A stretch of 64,000 nt of DNA from Halichondria panicea (Eukaryota; Porifera; Demospongiae; Suberitida; Halichondriidae), in contig NC_087381.1 of assembly GCF_963675165.1 (NCBI RefSeq), forward strand, positions 2,728,001 through 2,792,000. Reading direction: 5' to 3'. The notes under the pieces are model-generated. The model saw nothing but the letters and a program-made list of their open reading frames with translations. It made no database searches and was not told where the DNA came from. This document shows, piece after piece, positions 1-8,997 of this stretch. The position numbers and the translations under genes were made by a program. The number at the start of each line of letters is the position of its first letter. The first letter of the stretch is position 1.

Positions 1-40
1 AACTACATGGCGGCTATCGTTCAGGGCATGTATATACCCC

Positions 41-48
41 CTTGTCAA
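41..48 (+). repeat. Left target-site duplication of the foldback element
   Basis: The octamer cttgtcaa lies immediately outside the left inverted repeat. It recurs at 3,682-3,689 outside the right end and occurs once at the unoccupied paralogous site, 43,017-43,024. Confidence 0.9.
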
Positions 49-183
49 GGCTATACCTTGGTATAAAAAGTCACAATTCATGAATATAATTAAACCTCTA
101 TAATGAGGGTATAGGCATCAATATTATGGCTACATTCCATTCCAATAAGTGTACGTACGCATGGAGTGTAACATATAATTATG

Positions 184-1760
184 TCACTACTGTAACAACT
201 GTAACACCAGTCACCACTGTAACAACTGTAACATCTGTCAACATTGTAACAACTGTAACAACTGTAACACTTGTCACCACTGTAACGCTAGTCACCACTG
301 TAACAACTGTAACGTCTGTCAGCACTGTAACAACTGTAACACATGTCACCAATGCAACACATGTCACCACTGTAACAACTGTAACACTTGTCACCACTGT
401 AACAACTGTAACACCAGTCACAACTGTAACAACTGTCACATGTCACAACTGTAACAACTGTAACACCAGTCACAACTGTAACACTTGTCACCACTGTAAC
501 AACTGTAACACCAGTCACAACTGTAACAACTGTAACACTAGTCACAACTGTAACAACTGTAACGCTAGTCACCACTGTAACAACTGTAACATCTGTCAAC
601 ACTGTAACAACTGTAACACATGTCACCAATGCAACACATGTCACCACTGTAACAACTGTAAAACCAGTCACCACTGTAACAACTGTAACACCAGTCACAA
701 CTGTAACAACTGTAGCACTTGTCACCACTGTAACAACTGTAACACATGTCACCAATGCAACACATGTCACCACTGTAACGCTAGTCACCACTGTAACAAC
801 TGTAACATCTGTCAACACTGTAACAACTGTAACACATGTCACCAATGCAACACATGTCACCACTGTAACAACTGTAACACCAGTCACCACTGTAACAACT
901 GTAACACTTGTCACCACTGTAACACATGTCACCACTGTAACGCTAGTCACCACTGTAACAACTGTAACACTAGTCACAACTGTAACAACTGTAACACTTG
1001 TCACCACTGTAACAACTGTAACACATGTCACCAATGCAACACATGTCACCACTGTAACGCTAGTCACCACTGTAACAACTGTAACACATGTCACCACTGT
1101 AACAACTGTAACATCTGTCAGCACTGTAACAATTGTAACAACTGTAACAACTGTAACACCAGTCACCACTGTAACAACTGTAACGCTAGTCACAACTGTA
1201 ACACTAGTCACAACTGTAACAACTGTAACACCAGTCACCACTGTAACAACTGTAACACTTGTCACCACTGTAACACTAGTCACAACTGTAACAACTGTAA
1301 CACTTGTCACCACTGTAACGACTGTAACACCAGTCACCACTGTAACAACTGTAACACCAGTCACCACTGTAACAACTGTAACACTTGTCACCACTGTAAC
1401 ACTAGTCACAACTGTAACAACTGTAACACTTGTCACCACTGTAACAACTGTAACATGTCACCAATGCAACACATGTCACCACTGTAACGCTAGTCACCAC
1501 GTCACCACTGTAACAACTGTAACACCAGCCACCACTGTAACACTAGTCATAACTGTAACAACTGTAGCACTTGTAACACTAGTCACAAATGTAACAACTG
1601 TCACCACTGTAACAACTGTAACACATGTCACCAATGCAACACATGTCACCACTGTAACAACTGTAACACTAGTCACCACTGTAACAACTGTAACATCTGT
1701 CACCACTGTAACAACTGTAACACATGTCACCAATGCAACACACGTCACTACTGTAACACT
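184..1760 (+). repeat. Minisatellite array, left arm (27-bp unit built of 9-mers)
   Basis: The typical unit is gtcaccact-gtaacaact-gtaacactt, three related 9-mers of pattern gtNacNact. Unit order varies (extra or missing 9-mers, and c/a, t/c variants). Because the period is a multiple of three and the motif rarely makes stops, long open frames appear on both strands. They encode only repetitive CNNCNTCHH or VTTVTLVTT strings and are not regarded as genes. Confidence 0.95.
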
Positions 1761-1800
1761 TTAGTCTGGCACCACTATAGACTATAAGTACTATAAGAAC

Positions 1801-3571
1801 TAGTGTTACAGTTGTTGCATGTGTTACAGTGGTGACAAGTGTTACAGTTGTGACTAGCGTTACAGATGTTACAGTGGTGGCATGTTGTTACAGTTGTGAC
1901 TAGTGTTACAGTTGTTACAGTGGTGACTGGTGTTACAGTTGTTACAGTTGTGACTAGTGTTACAGTTGTTACAGTTGTGACAAGTGTTACAGTTGTTACA
2001 GTGGTGACAAGTGTTACAGTTGTTACAGTGGTGACTAGCGTTACAGTTGTTACAGTTGTGACTAGTGTTACAGTTGTTAGAGTGGTGACTAGCGTTACAG
2101 TTGTTACAGTTGTTACAGTGGTGACTAGCGTTACAGTTGTTACAGTTGTGACAAGTGTTACAGTTATTACAGTGGTGACTAGCATTACAGTTGTTACAGT
2201 TGTGACTAGTGTTACAGTTGTTACAGTGGTGACTAGTGTTACAGTTGTTACAGTGGTGACAAGTGTTACAATTGTTACAGTGGTGATTAGTGTTACAGTG
2301 GTGACAAGTGTTACAGTTGTTACAGTGGTGACTAGCGTTACAGTTGTTACAGTGTGACAAGTGTTACAGTTGTTACTAGTGTTACAGTTGTTACAGTGGT
2401 GACTAGCGTTACAGTTGTTACAGTGGTGACAAGTGTTACAGTCGTTACAGTGGTGACTAGCGTTACAGTTGTTACAGTTGTGACTAGTGTTACAGTTGTT
2501 AGAGTGGTGACAAGTGTTACAATTGTTACAGTGGTGACTAGTATTACAGTGGTGACAAGTGTTACAGTTGTTACAGTGGTGACTAGTGTTACAGTTGTTA
2601 CAGTTGTGACAAGTGTTACAGTCGTTACAGTGGTGACATGTGTTACAGTTGTTATAGCTGTGACTAGTGTTACAGTGGTGACTAGTGTTACAGTTGTTAC
2701 AGTTGTGACAAGTGTTACAGTCGTTACAGTGGTGACATGTGTTACAGTTGTTATAGCTGTGACTAGTGTTACAGTGGTGACAAGTGTTACAATTGTTACA
2801 GTGGTGACTAGTGTTACAGTGGTGACAAGTGTTACAGTTGTTACAGTGGTGACTAGCGTTACAGTTGTTACAGTTGTGACTAGTGTTACAGTTGTTACAG
2901 TGGTGACAAGTGTTACAATTGTTACAGTGGTGACTAGTGTTACAGTGGTGACAAGTGTTACAGTTGTTACAGTGGTGACTAGCGTTACAGTTGTTACAGT
3001 TGTGACTAGTGTTACAGTTGTTAGAGTGGTGACAAGTGTTACAGTTGTTACAGTGGTGACTAGCGTTACAGTTGTTACAGTTGTTACAGTAGTCAAGTGT
3101 TACAGTTGTTACAGTTGTGACATGTGTTACAGTTGTTACAGCTGTGACTAGTGTTACAGTTGTTACAGTAGTCAAGTGTTACAGTTGTTACAGTTGTGAC
3201 TAGTGTTACAGTGGTGACAAGTGTTACAGTTGTTACAGTGGTGACTAGCGTTACAGTTGTTACAGTTGTTATAGTGGTGACAAGTGTTACAGTTGTGACT
3301 AGTGTTACAGTTGTTACTGTGGTGACAAGTGTTACAGTTGTTACAGTTGTTACAGTTGTTACAGTGGTGACAAGTGTTACCAGTTGTTACAGTGGTGACT
3401 AGCGTTACAGTGGTGACAAGTGTTACAGTTGTTACAGTTGTTACAGTGGTGAGTTGTGACTAGTGTTACAGTGGTGACAAGTGTTACAGTTGTTACAGTG
3501 GTGATAAGTGTTACAGTTGTTGCAGTTGTTACAGTGGTGATTGATGTTACATTGGTTACAGTAGTGACATA
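1801..3571 (-). repeat. Minisatellite array, right arm (inverted copy)
   Basis: Reverse complement of the left array: units read agtggtgac-aagtgttac-agttgttac on the plus strand. It is separated from the left array by a short non-repetitive spacer (1,761-1,800) containing the palindrome-like ctatagactataagtactatag. Single-base variants differ between the arms, so they are not a fresh perfect palindrome. Confidence 0.95.
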
Positions 3572-3681
3572 ATTATATGTTACACTTAATTATGTGGAAT
3601 GGAATGTAACCATAATATTGATGACATTATAGAGGCTTAATTATATTCATGAATTGTGACTTTTTATACCAAGGTATAGCC

Positions 3682-3689
3682 CTTGTCAA
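3682..3689 (+). repeat. Right target-site duplication of the foldback element
   Basis: Second copy of cttgtcaa. The host sequence (tcacccagacttgg) resumes directly after it and matches 43,025 onward. Confidence 0.9.
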
Positions 3690-4268
3690 TCACCCAGACT
3701 TGGAGTGCATCCCACCAGAGTTGAAAAAAGTCGATGACGTAGCGCATCATGGATAATCATTTTTTCGACCGTTCCCAATCCCTTCCTATCTCTGAAACAT
3801 AACAGCATTTGAGAAATGACCGAGTGCATCAGTGCTGGCCTGCATCAACAATATTGTGAGTTGGCCAGAGTGTAGGGTCAGAAATTATCTATGGTCAGAA
3901 GGAGGTCAGTAATCATAGGATTGTTAAAATAATGTATAGTTGTAGATCTACCATGCAACATTAACAACTTGAATAACCCCACCCAATAGAAATGATGTCT
4001 AGATCAATCAGGAGGTCCTCCCACGCAACATGGTGGATCAAGACTACAACATAATGTGTACATCTGTACGTAGCTGTACATCTAAATAATAAAAAGGCAC
4101 AATAATTGTATTGTATATCAAGGTGAGAGACTAATATTTCATTAGCTAAATCTGTTAAACATGCATTTAGCATTATATGTGCTGATCTATATCTATAGAT
4201 GATCACAACAGAAATATAATGTAGATCTACGTGATATTTATGTACATTATATTATGCAGCCAGCGTAA
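3690..4268 (+). promoter_or_regulatory. 5' flank of gene A, conserved in gene B
   Basis: This stretch has no open frame of interest but matches 43,025-43,634 upstream of gene B with small indels, so it probably includes promoter and 5' untranslated sequence. A tiny upstream frame, ATG CAG CCA GCG TAA (4,254-4,268), ends directly before the start codon at 4,269. Its counterpart in gene B differs by one synonymous base. No TATA box or other core signal can be assigned with confidence. Confidence 0.45.
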
Positions 4269-4593
4269 ATGGGGATCTCTGTGGAGTTGTGGAGAGCTCG
4301 CATTGGGCTGTTCAGTGGTGGGAGGGGATCGCGACCACACAGTAAAGCTCCTTCGACAAAACAACGGCCTCTACACTTCAGTGATACAGTGGGTACTACT
4401 GCGAAAGCGGTTCAAGGAGGATTGCTTTTATTGTATATTCTCACATTTCTGAGCTCTCAAGATAAAACTGAATTCCTAAAACGTACAAGAAATGTTGGTC
4501 TCCGGGTGATATCGATTGCTGTGTTGCTCCACTCTCTTGCCCACCTCTTGCTGCTAGCTGGAGACGTTGAGAGCAATCCTGGGCCTCAAATGG
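4269..4593 (+). CDS. Gene A exon 1: leader with 2A ribosome-skipping motif
   Basis: Codes for about 108 residues from ATG 4,269 to the donor gtaagc at 4,594 (phase 1). It begins MGISVELWRARIGLF, has a hydrophobic stretch near residues 50-62 (GGLLLLYILTFL) and a second near 76-97 (VISIAVLLHSLAHLLLLA), then D99-V-E-S-N-P-G-P106. DVESNPGP fits the canonical 2A consensus D-V/I-E-x-N-P-G-P, at which the ribosome skips the Gly-Pro bond. A separate leader of about 105 residues and a downstream protein starting with Pro are therefore expected. In sea-urchin NLR-type proteins, N-terminal 2A-like leaders can act as alternative targeting signals; the same is plausible here. Gene B keeps the motif with about eight leader substitutions. 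Confidence 0.85.
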
Positions 4594-4681
4594 GTAAGCT
4601 TTAATGTTGGCGCCAATTGGACATTATATACATATTCATACAGTGCTCACAACAGCTTCGTTTTGTATTATATAATTCCAG

Positions 4682-4957
4682 ATGAGACAATGACACTTGA
4701 TGATATAAATGAAGCTCACACTAAACTGCACGACTCTCAGAACAGATGGTTTGAGATTGGACAAGCTCTACATGTTGATGATGTCACACTAGATAGCATC
4801 AGAAAGCAGTGTGCTAATGATGACAGCAACTGTCTTCGTGAAATGCTTGCTCACCGTTTGAAAGTAGGGCCTCCTCTAACCTGGAAGGAGTTATTCAACT
4901 CAATAGAAAATTTACAGCTAACACAACTTGAGCCTGAGGGGCTACGAACCCAGTCTG
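4682..4957 (+). CDS. Gene A exon 2: Death-domain exon
   Basis: Acceptor ttccag at 4,681 joins phase 1 from the leader and gives Asp-Glu-Thr-Met-Thr-Leu. The 92-residue exon has a Death-fold pattern: helix 1 (TLDDINEAHTKL), W-F-E-I-G-Q-A-L, then VDDVTLDSIRKQC, a Cys-Leu-Arg-Glu-Met-Leu helix, and PLTWKELFNSI before a tail ending at donor gtatgg. Death domains assemble signalling complexes by homotypic contacts. The 2A skip site lies only a few residues upstream, so this would be the N-terminal domain of the released downstream product. Gene B differs at about 12 residues. Confidence 0.8.
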
Positions 4958-5625
4958 GTATGGCAGGAAACATATTTACTTTTAATGTGGTGTGTGTTTG
5001 TCTAATACTGAAAAGAAACGGTTCTACTTATAGAGGCATGTTATAGACTAGAAAAGCTATATAGCTTCAAGCTGTGCTTTTGAGATGGCGATGAAGCCTT
5101 ATTGCACATGCACTTAGCAATAAGTCATTTAAAATACAGTCACATGTCATTGGCTATAACTCAGCAATAAAAATTGTTTACACTGTCTCGCTATTTTGTG
5201 TAACGATGCATGTGTTCATGTAGACACTATACTAGCGGGATACACATAATTATTGTTGAGTGTGTCATTCCATACTAGGATCATTTGTCCAACCAGCGAG
5301 AACTAATAGTAAACTCAAGTCAACCAAATTGACATACCATACTTGCTGGCCGCATTTCAGGGCGAGTTTTGTGCAGTAAACATCTAGCTAGCAATCCGTG
5401 CCAAACCGGGTGGCCATACTTAAGAGAGCCGGAATAGCCAGAGTCCCGTATAATTATTTATCATTACAGCTTCAGGAGGAAGAGCAATTAGACAGGAGAA
5501 ATCTCTATCAGTTGGAGATGTGTTTTAAAGATACAATCAACATTATTTCACCCATGATTGTATTTATTATGGTTATAATAATGCATGTCATTTAGTCAGT
5601 GTATCATATTCCATACTATATATAG
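4958..5625 (+). other. Gene A intron 2 with relic sequences
   Basis: Holds a decayed copy of exon 3 (5,274-5,352), then a truncated half of the TA-flanked CAGTAGACTCT element (about 5,353-5,446) whose full form survives in gene B at 47,513-47,871. Next comes a short open stretch (5,468-5,540) also kept in gene B but in no supportable exon context. Confidence 0.6.
5274..5352 (+). pseudogene. Relic of a Death-like exon (exon 3 copy)
   Basis: Begins with an acceptor-like tactag and gatcatttgtccaacc, parallel to gatcatctggtcaacc at the start of exon 3. It later matches around caagtcgaccgtcaaatt and gacataccat of the real exon. A large internal deletion and frame loss make it non-coding. The same relic is present in gene B at 47,079-47,190, so it predates the gene duplication. 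Confidence 0.6.
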
Positions 5626-5960
5626 GATCATCTGGTCAACCAGTGAATACAGTTCTTCAAGGGCTATTGGACAAATATCAACTCAGTCCTTCTCAAGTCG
5701 ACCGTCAAATTCAACGAATAGACATACCATTTTTGGCTGCCTATTTTGATAATGTTGAACTCTATGTCGATTTGATGGAATTAACCCCTGGTGAACAAAC
5801 CGATGTCAAAGGTGCAGAAACTAATCGATTAGCCGTGATCAAGTGCTTGAAACTCTGGAAAGGAAAGAATCCTGCACAAGCGACATTCAAGACGCTTCTG
5901 GAGATGTTGGTAAAACTAATAAAGGGAGAGATTGCTGGTCAGATCTGTCAGTACTTGAAA
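5626..5960 (+). CDS. Gene A exon 3: second Death-like domain
   Basis: 335 bases; phase 1 at the acceptor (tatatag) and phase 0 at the donor (gtgagt). The product runs from SSGQPVNTVLQGLLDKYQLS through IPFLAAYFDNVELYVDLMEL, LTPGEQTDVKGAE, a long helix AVIKCLKLWKG and ATFKTLLEMLVKLIKGEIAG to QICQYLK. The helix spacing and the KxxxxATFKTLLE signature resemble Death-fold domains that follow a first Death domain in sponge and cnidarian multidomain proteins. The exon is identical in protein to gene B although exons 1-2 differ clearly. Confidence 0.7.
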
Positions 5961-6111
5961 GTGAGTTTGTGTGCACATTTGTATCTTTAGACTTACTACA
6001 TCGTACTTATGTGTCCCTGGAAGTTGTATGGCTTCATTAGGCATTATGTCAGGGACTTGAGTAAACTATGACGAAGTTATGACTATAATAATGGACTTTG
6101 ATTGTTTCCAG

Positions 6112-6291
6112 GATCCAATCAAACGTACATTGCCTAATGACATCACCACGACCCAATCTTCGAAATCAGGGACCTGGACTGAGGATTTAATGAACTCACT
6201 TCCAACTCTGTCTAGTACGCAAAAAACATCTGACATACATAAAGAACTTGAAGATGGCAAGCTAGTTCTTATAAGCCATGCATGTGATTGA
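6112..6291 (+). CDS. Gene A exon 4: linker of unknown function
   Basis: Acceptor ttccag ends at 6,111 and the phase-0 frame reads DPIKRTLPNDITTTQSSKSG then TWTEDLMNSLPTLSSTQ and DIHKELEDGKLVLISHACD before a stop at 6,291. A donor that would join exon 5 in frame is not obvious: the exon may end earlier than 6,291, or the frame may stop here in one isoform. Ser/Thr-rich, without a recognisable domain. Identical in gene B at 48,545. Confidence 0.5.
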   Translation, partial: DPIKRTLPNDITTTQSSKSGTWTEDLMNSLPTLSSTQKTSDIHKELEDGKLVLISHACD

Positions 6292-6373
6292 CTATATCCA
6301 AGACATTGTACGTATAATTATATATATATATAATACAAAATTAATTGAGCTTCTGAATCACATGCATTCTCAG

Positions 6374-7367
6374 AATTCAGTATACCAGGAGGCTGTACCC
6401 AGGAAGCCCTCTCCTCTGCCAAGTGGTTGCAAGATTCAATAGGAAAAAAGTGTGACATACTCCAACCTGACCACCCAGCTGAGCTAGCAGATGATGGAGA
6501 CGTCTCTTCGGGAGATGAGTCGTTTCGTTCTGCCGCCGATAATCGTGACATTTTTGTGTGTCCTTACTGCAAAGAGTGTTCTCCACAACAATTCTTCTCT
6601 AAAGAAGGTTGCCCCAGGAAGACAAAATCTCTCGAAACTATCTCCCTCTTCCCTTATCTTGACGTTACTGGTCTTGATGATGAAGATGTCAAGTATTTGG
6701 AAGAAAAATTGATACTCGATACACGAAAGATTTTTATCAAGTTTTCTGAATTCTCCGTATGTATTCGGAAATCAATTGAAGGACAAGATACCTTAGACAA
6801 TCTTCGAGATTGTGTATTGAGTGCTGTTCTTCCAAACGATCAAGGTGTGAGTGCACTTGATACTGAGCACAAAGAGATGGTCCTTGCGGCAAAAAGCCTT
6901 GCCAGAATATTCTCCATACTTCGAACTTACAACTATATCTCATTTTTGAACTACCAAATCATTGAGCTGCTTATTCAAGACTCAGGTTCTGCTATTGATC
7001 ACAAAATGCTTGAACGATACCTGGATGATTTAAAAACCTTCTGCCAGAGAAGTGTTTTCGAAGTTCCTCCATCTGCTTTTTCAACATGCAAGTCTCGTAA
7101 GACAGCCAAAGTGTTTAAACTCAAATGCACAGAGTCGACATTAACACTAAACGAGGTTATAGTTCTACAAGACAAATTTGCTGAAATCTTAGGTCTGGAA
7201 TTCAATGCTTTACAACTTTGCTCCGTCAGAAAAGGCTGTGTTGAGTTACACTTCTTGGTTTCCGCAGCTGTTGCTGAGTATATCTTCCCACTGTCCCCTT
7301 CTCAAGAGTCGGCACTCAGTGAGATTGGAGCGAGGCTTCTCCCATTTGACAAAAGGGAAAACAAAAG
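6374..7367 (+). CDS. Gene A exon 5: conserved unnamed ~300-residue domain
   Basis: The open frame covers about 330 residues and no conventional ATG is needed, since it is internal. Visible marks: an acidic start (DDGDVSSGDESF), a Cys-containing segment FVCPYCKECSPQQFFSKEGC, LFPYLDVTGLDDEDVKYLEE, a helical middle with YISFLNYQIIELLIQ and LKTFCQRSVFEVPP, and a C-terminal part LQLCSVRKGCVELHFLV and EYIFPLSPSQESALSEIG. I recognise this arrangement as recurring beside Death, NACHT and ANK domains in sponge and cnidarian predictions, but I know no name for it. The two Cys pairs could bind metal. It ends with donor gtacgt in phase 2, matching exon 6. The start is tentative (acceptor 6,373 or 6,380). 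Confidence 0.7.
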
Positions 7368-7430
7368 GTACGTAAGTCAGCTTCATAATGTGGTAGTGTA
7401 ATTAAATTTTATTCTGCTTATGTTTCTCAG

Positions 7431-7752
7431 GCAAGACGAAGACGAAAACATCGATGCTCAGCCAACCCCCACCCCTCATGAAAATCTGCCCCAGTCATCC
7501 CACACACAAGAGCAACAACATATTACAACCGAGGAAAAGAAACCACAGCTATATCCCATATCTAAAGAAAGAGGGCCACGAACAACTGAAGACCTGGATC
7601 CTCAACAAACAACCACATCTCAGGAGAAAAAGCTACTTGAACCACCATCCAAACAGGAGGATGGAGAGAGACAACAATCCCCTCTACCTAAGCATTTTTC
7701 CCCATCTCTTGGTATATCATGCGATGATATTATGCCCAAGAAAACAGATGAG
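7431..7752 (+). CDS. Gene A exon 6: low-complexity linker before ANK repeats
   Basis: Acceptor ttctcag ends at 7,430. The phase-2 junction restores Lys-Arg-Gln (KRQDEDENIDAQP). The rest is Pro, Gln, Thr, Glu and Lys rich (PTPTPHENLPQSSHTQEQQH, TTEEKKPQLYP) and looks disordered, ending DIMPKKTDE in phase 0 at gtaaca. Phase 0 fits the first ANK exon at 8,899. Gene B has one Phe-to-Leu change only. Confidence 0.75.
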
Positions 7753-8898
7753 GTAACATTTTCGGCTTTATATTCTATATCTGAGATCAGGGAAGAATAA
7801 GAAAATAGTGCCGTGGGAAAAATAGGAAAGAAAGGCCACTTTAACTGACTACCGTATAGCTGGTTATTTCAAGGCAATAAATTTAGGAGGTTTTCGAGGA
7901 TTGACCCAGAACACGAAAATTAAGTGCCTCAAAAATTGGTGTTACTGTAGGGGTGTGGTCATTTGAACCGCTATCCTCGAAAATAAAATCCTCGAAAGTG
8001 TTTTGTTCGGGCAATCCGCAAAATTTAGTGCCTCGAAAATAACTGCTGATCAGTATTATTTTATAGTACCGTAAGACCTCGATTTAAGGTGACCCTCCAA
8101 ATATGCGACACCCAGGAGCTTCAGCAATAATTATTGTCTAATAATTACGAAGCCAGAGGTCGCTTCTTTTGGAGGTTGAAAAATTATATTAAAGTCCTGG
8201 TGTCGCATATTAGAGGGTCGCGTCTAATTAGAGGTTGCTTTACAGAGTCTAACTTGCCTAGATTTCAGGCCGCTTAAAAATACTGATTTACCCAGAGGGC
8301 TACAATCGAGGCTAGGGAGTGGCTACATTTACTAGAACGCGACATTAAAAAATAATTGTCAACGCAGCAGTTACTATTTTTAGAGGTCAGAAAATTGCTG
8401 AAGCTCCTGGGTGTCGCATATTTGGAGGGTCGCCTTAAATCGAGGTCTTACGGTACTATAAAATTAATACTGATCAGCAGTTATTTTTAGCAGCTGTTGA
8501 ACTAGGATATGACATTTTTGGGTGTGATTTGGCAGATAAAATTGGATTACACTTAAAGAGAGCAAAATGCTTCATCATCCTCGAAACAGAATCGCAAAAT
8601 TAGTCATTAAATTCGAAAGTACTTTTTAGGCGCGGCTGTTGAAATATGACTATATACCTCGCATCCACAGTCAGCTTGACCGTATTTCTCGTCCGGCTAC
8701 TCCTTAATTGGGGCATATAATTAGAGAGAATTCAGCAGCGCCAAAAATACTTTAAACAAGTCATAATACACAATTTACTCAAGCTCGCCCCATCCATGCA
8801 TGGCGCTTGCGTGACCTCTAGTAGCTAAATTGGTTAGTAATGTTGTATTAGCTGCGTTGGCAGGTGTGCAATAACAGAACACATGCAATTGTTTATAG
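7753..8898 (+). other. Gene A intron before first ANK exon
   Basis: No coding signal. Filled by nested inverted-repeat sequence (8,036-8,487) inside a longer stretch of gtgcctcgaaaat / ctcgaaaat repeats. The same intron follows exon 6 in gene B (50,186-51,336) with scattered substitutions. Confidence 0.6.
8036..8487. mobile_element. Inverted-repeat MITE
   Basis: Left arm reads ctgatcagtattatt, then gtaccgtaagacctcg and aaatatgcgacacccagg. The right arm is its reverse complement ending cggtactataaa and atactgatcag. No protein is encoded. The copy in gene B (about 50,469-50,912) sits at the same place, so it was already present before duplication. Confidence 0.75.
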
Positions 8899-8997
8899 GA
8901 ACTGCAAACTCCACTCCATATTGCCTGTGAGAATGGCCACACTGAGACTGCCCAGTTGCTGATTGACAGAGGAGCAGATGTGAACCAGGAAAATAAG
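8899..8997 (+). CDS. Gene A ANK exon 1
   Basis: 33 residues, phase 0 at both ends (tttatag / gtgtgt). It reads [20 protein letters not shown], then [13 protein letters not shown]: the TPLH and GADVN marks of an ankyrin repeat. Counterpart of gene B 51,337. Confidence 0.85.

Larger units (their letters stand above)
49..3681. mobile_element. Foldback-type DNA element with minisatellite arms
   Basis: The ends are inverted repeats beginning ggctataccttgg on the left and ending ccaaggtatagcc on the right; the unique terminal part runs about 100-130 bases. Inside, each arm is a minisatellite array, one the reverse complement of the other, so the whole element is one imperfect inverted repeat of about 1.75 kb per arm around a spacer of about 40 bases. 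The 8-bp sequence cttgtcaa directly flanks it on both sides. The paralogous flank at 43,011-43,030 carries a single cttgtcaa with no insert, which proves insertion at this point. No transposase is visible, so it is non-autonomous. An 8-bp duplication fits hAT, P or Merlin-type transposases; the superfamily is not settled. Confidence 0.9.

Noticed and set aside
126-3402. Long open frames on both strands in the minisatellite (up to 466 codons, CNNCNTCHH or VTTVTLVTT repeats)
   Set aside because: The unit is a multiple of nine bases with few stop triplets, so several frames stay open by construction; products are pure repeat and the array lies within a transposon.
184-3571. CRISPR-like regular repeats
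   Set aside because: Units are contiguous 9-mers with no unique spacers, the arrays are inverted to one another, and the genome is eukaryotic.
4231-4452. 73-codon frame overlapping the 2A leader (MIFMYIILC)
   Set aside because: Different frame from the leader and does not start at an ATG; the overlapping frame with DVESNPGP joins the Death exon in phase and is better supported.
4269-4593. 2A motif as evidence of an integrated RNA virus
   Set aside because: No viral polymerase, capsid or protease frame is near; the motif lies in a spliced, duplicated cellular gene. A retrotransposon origin of the leader remains possible but nothing here shows it.
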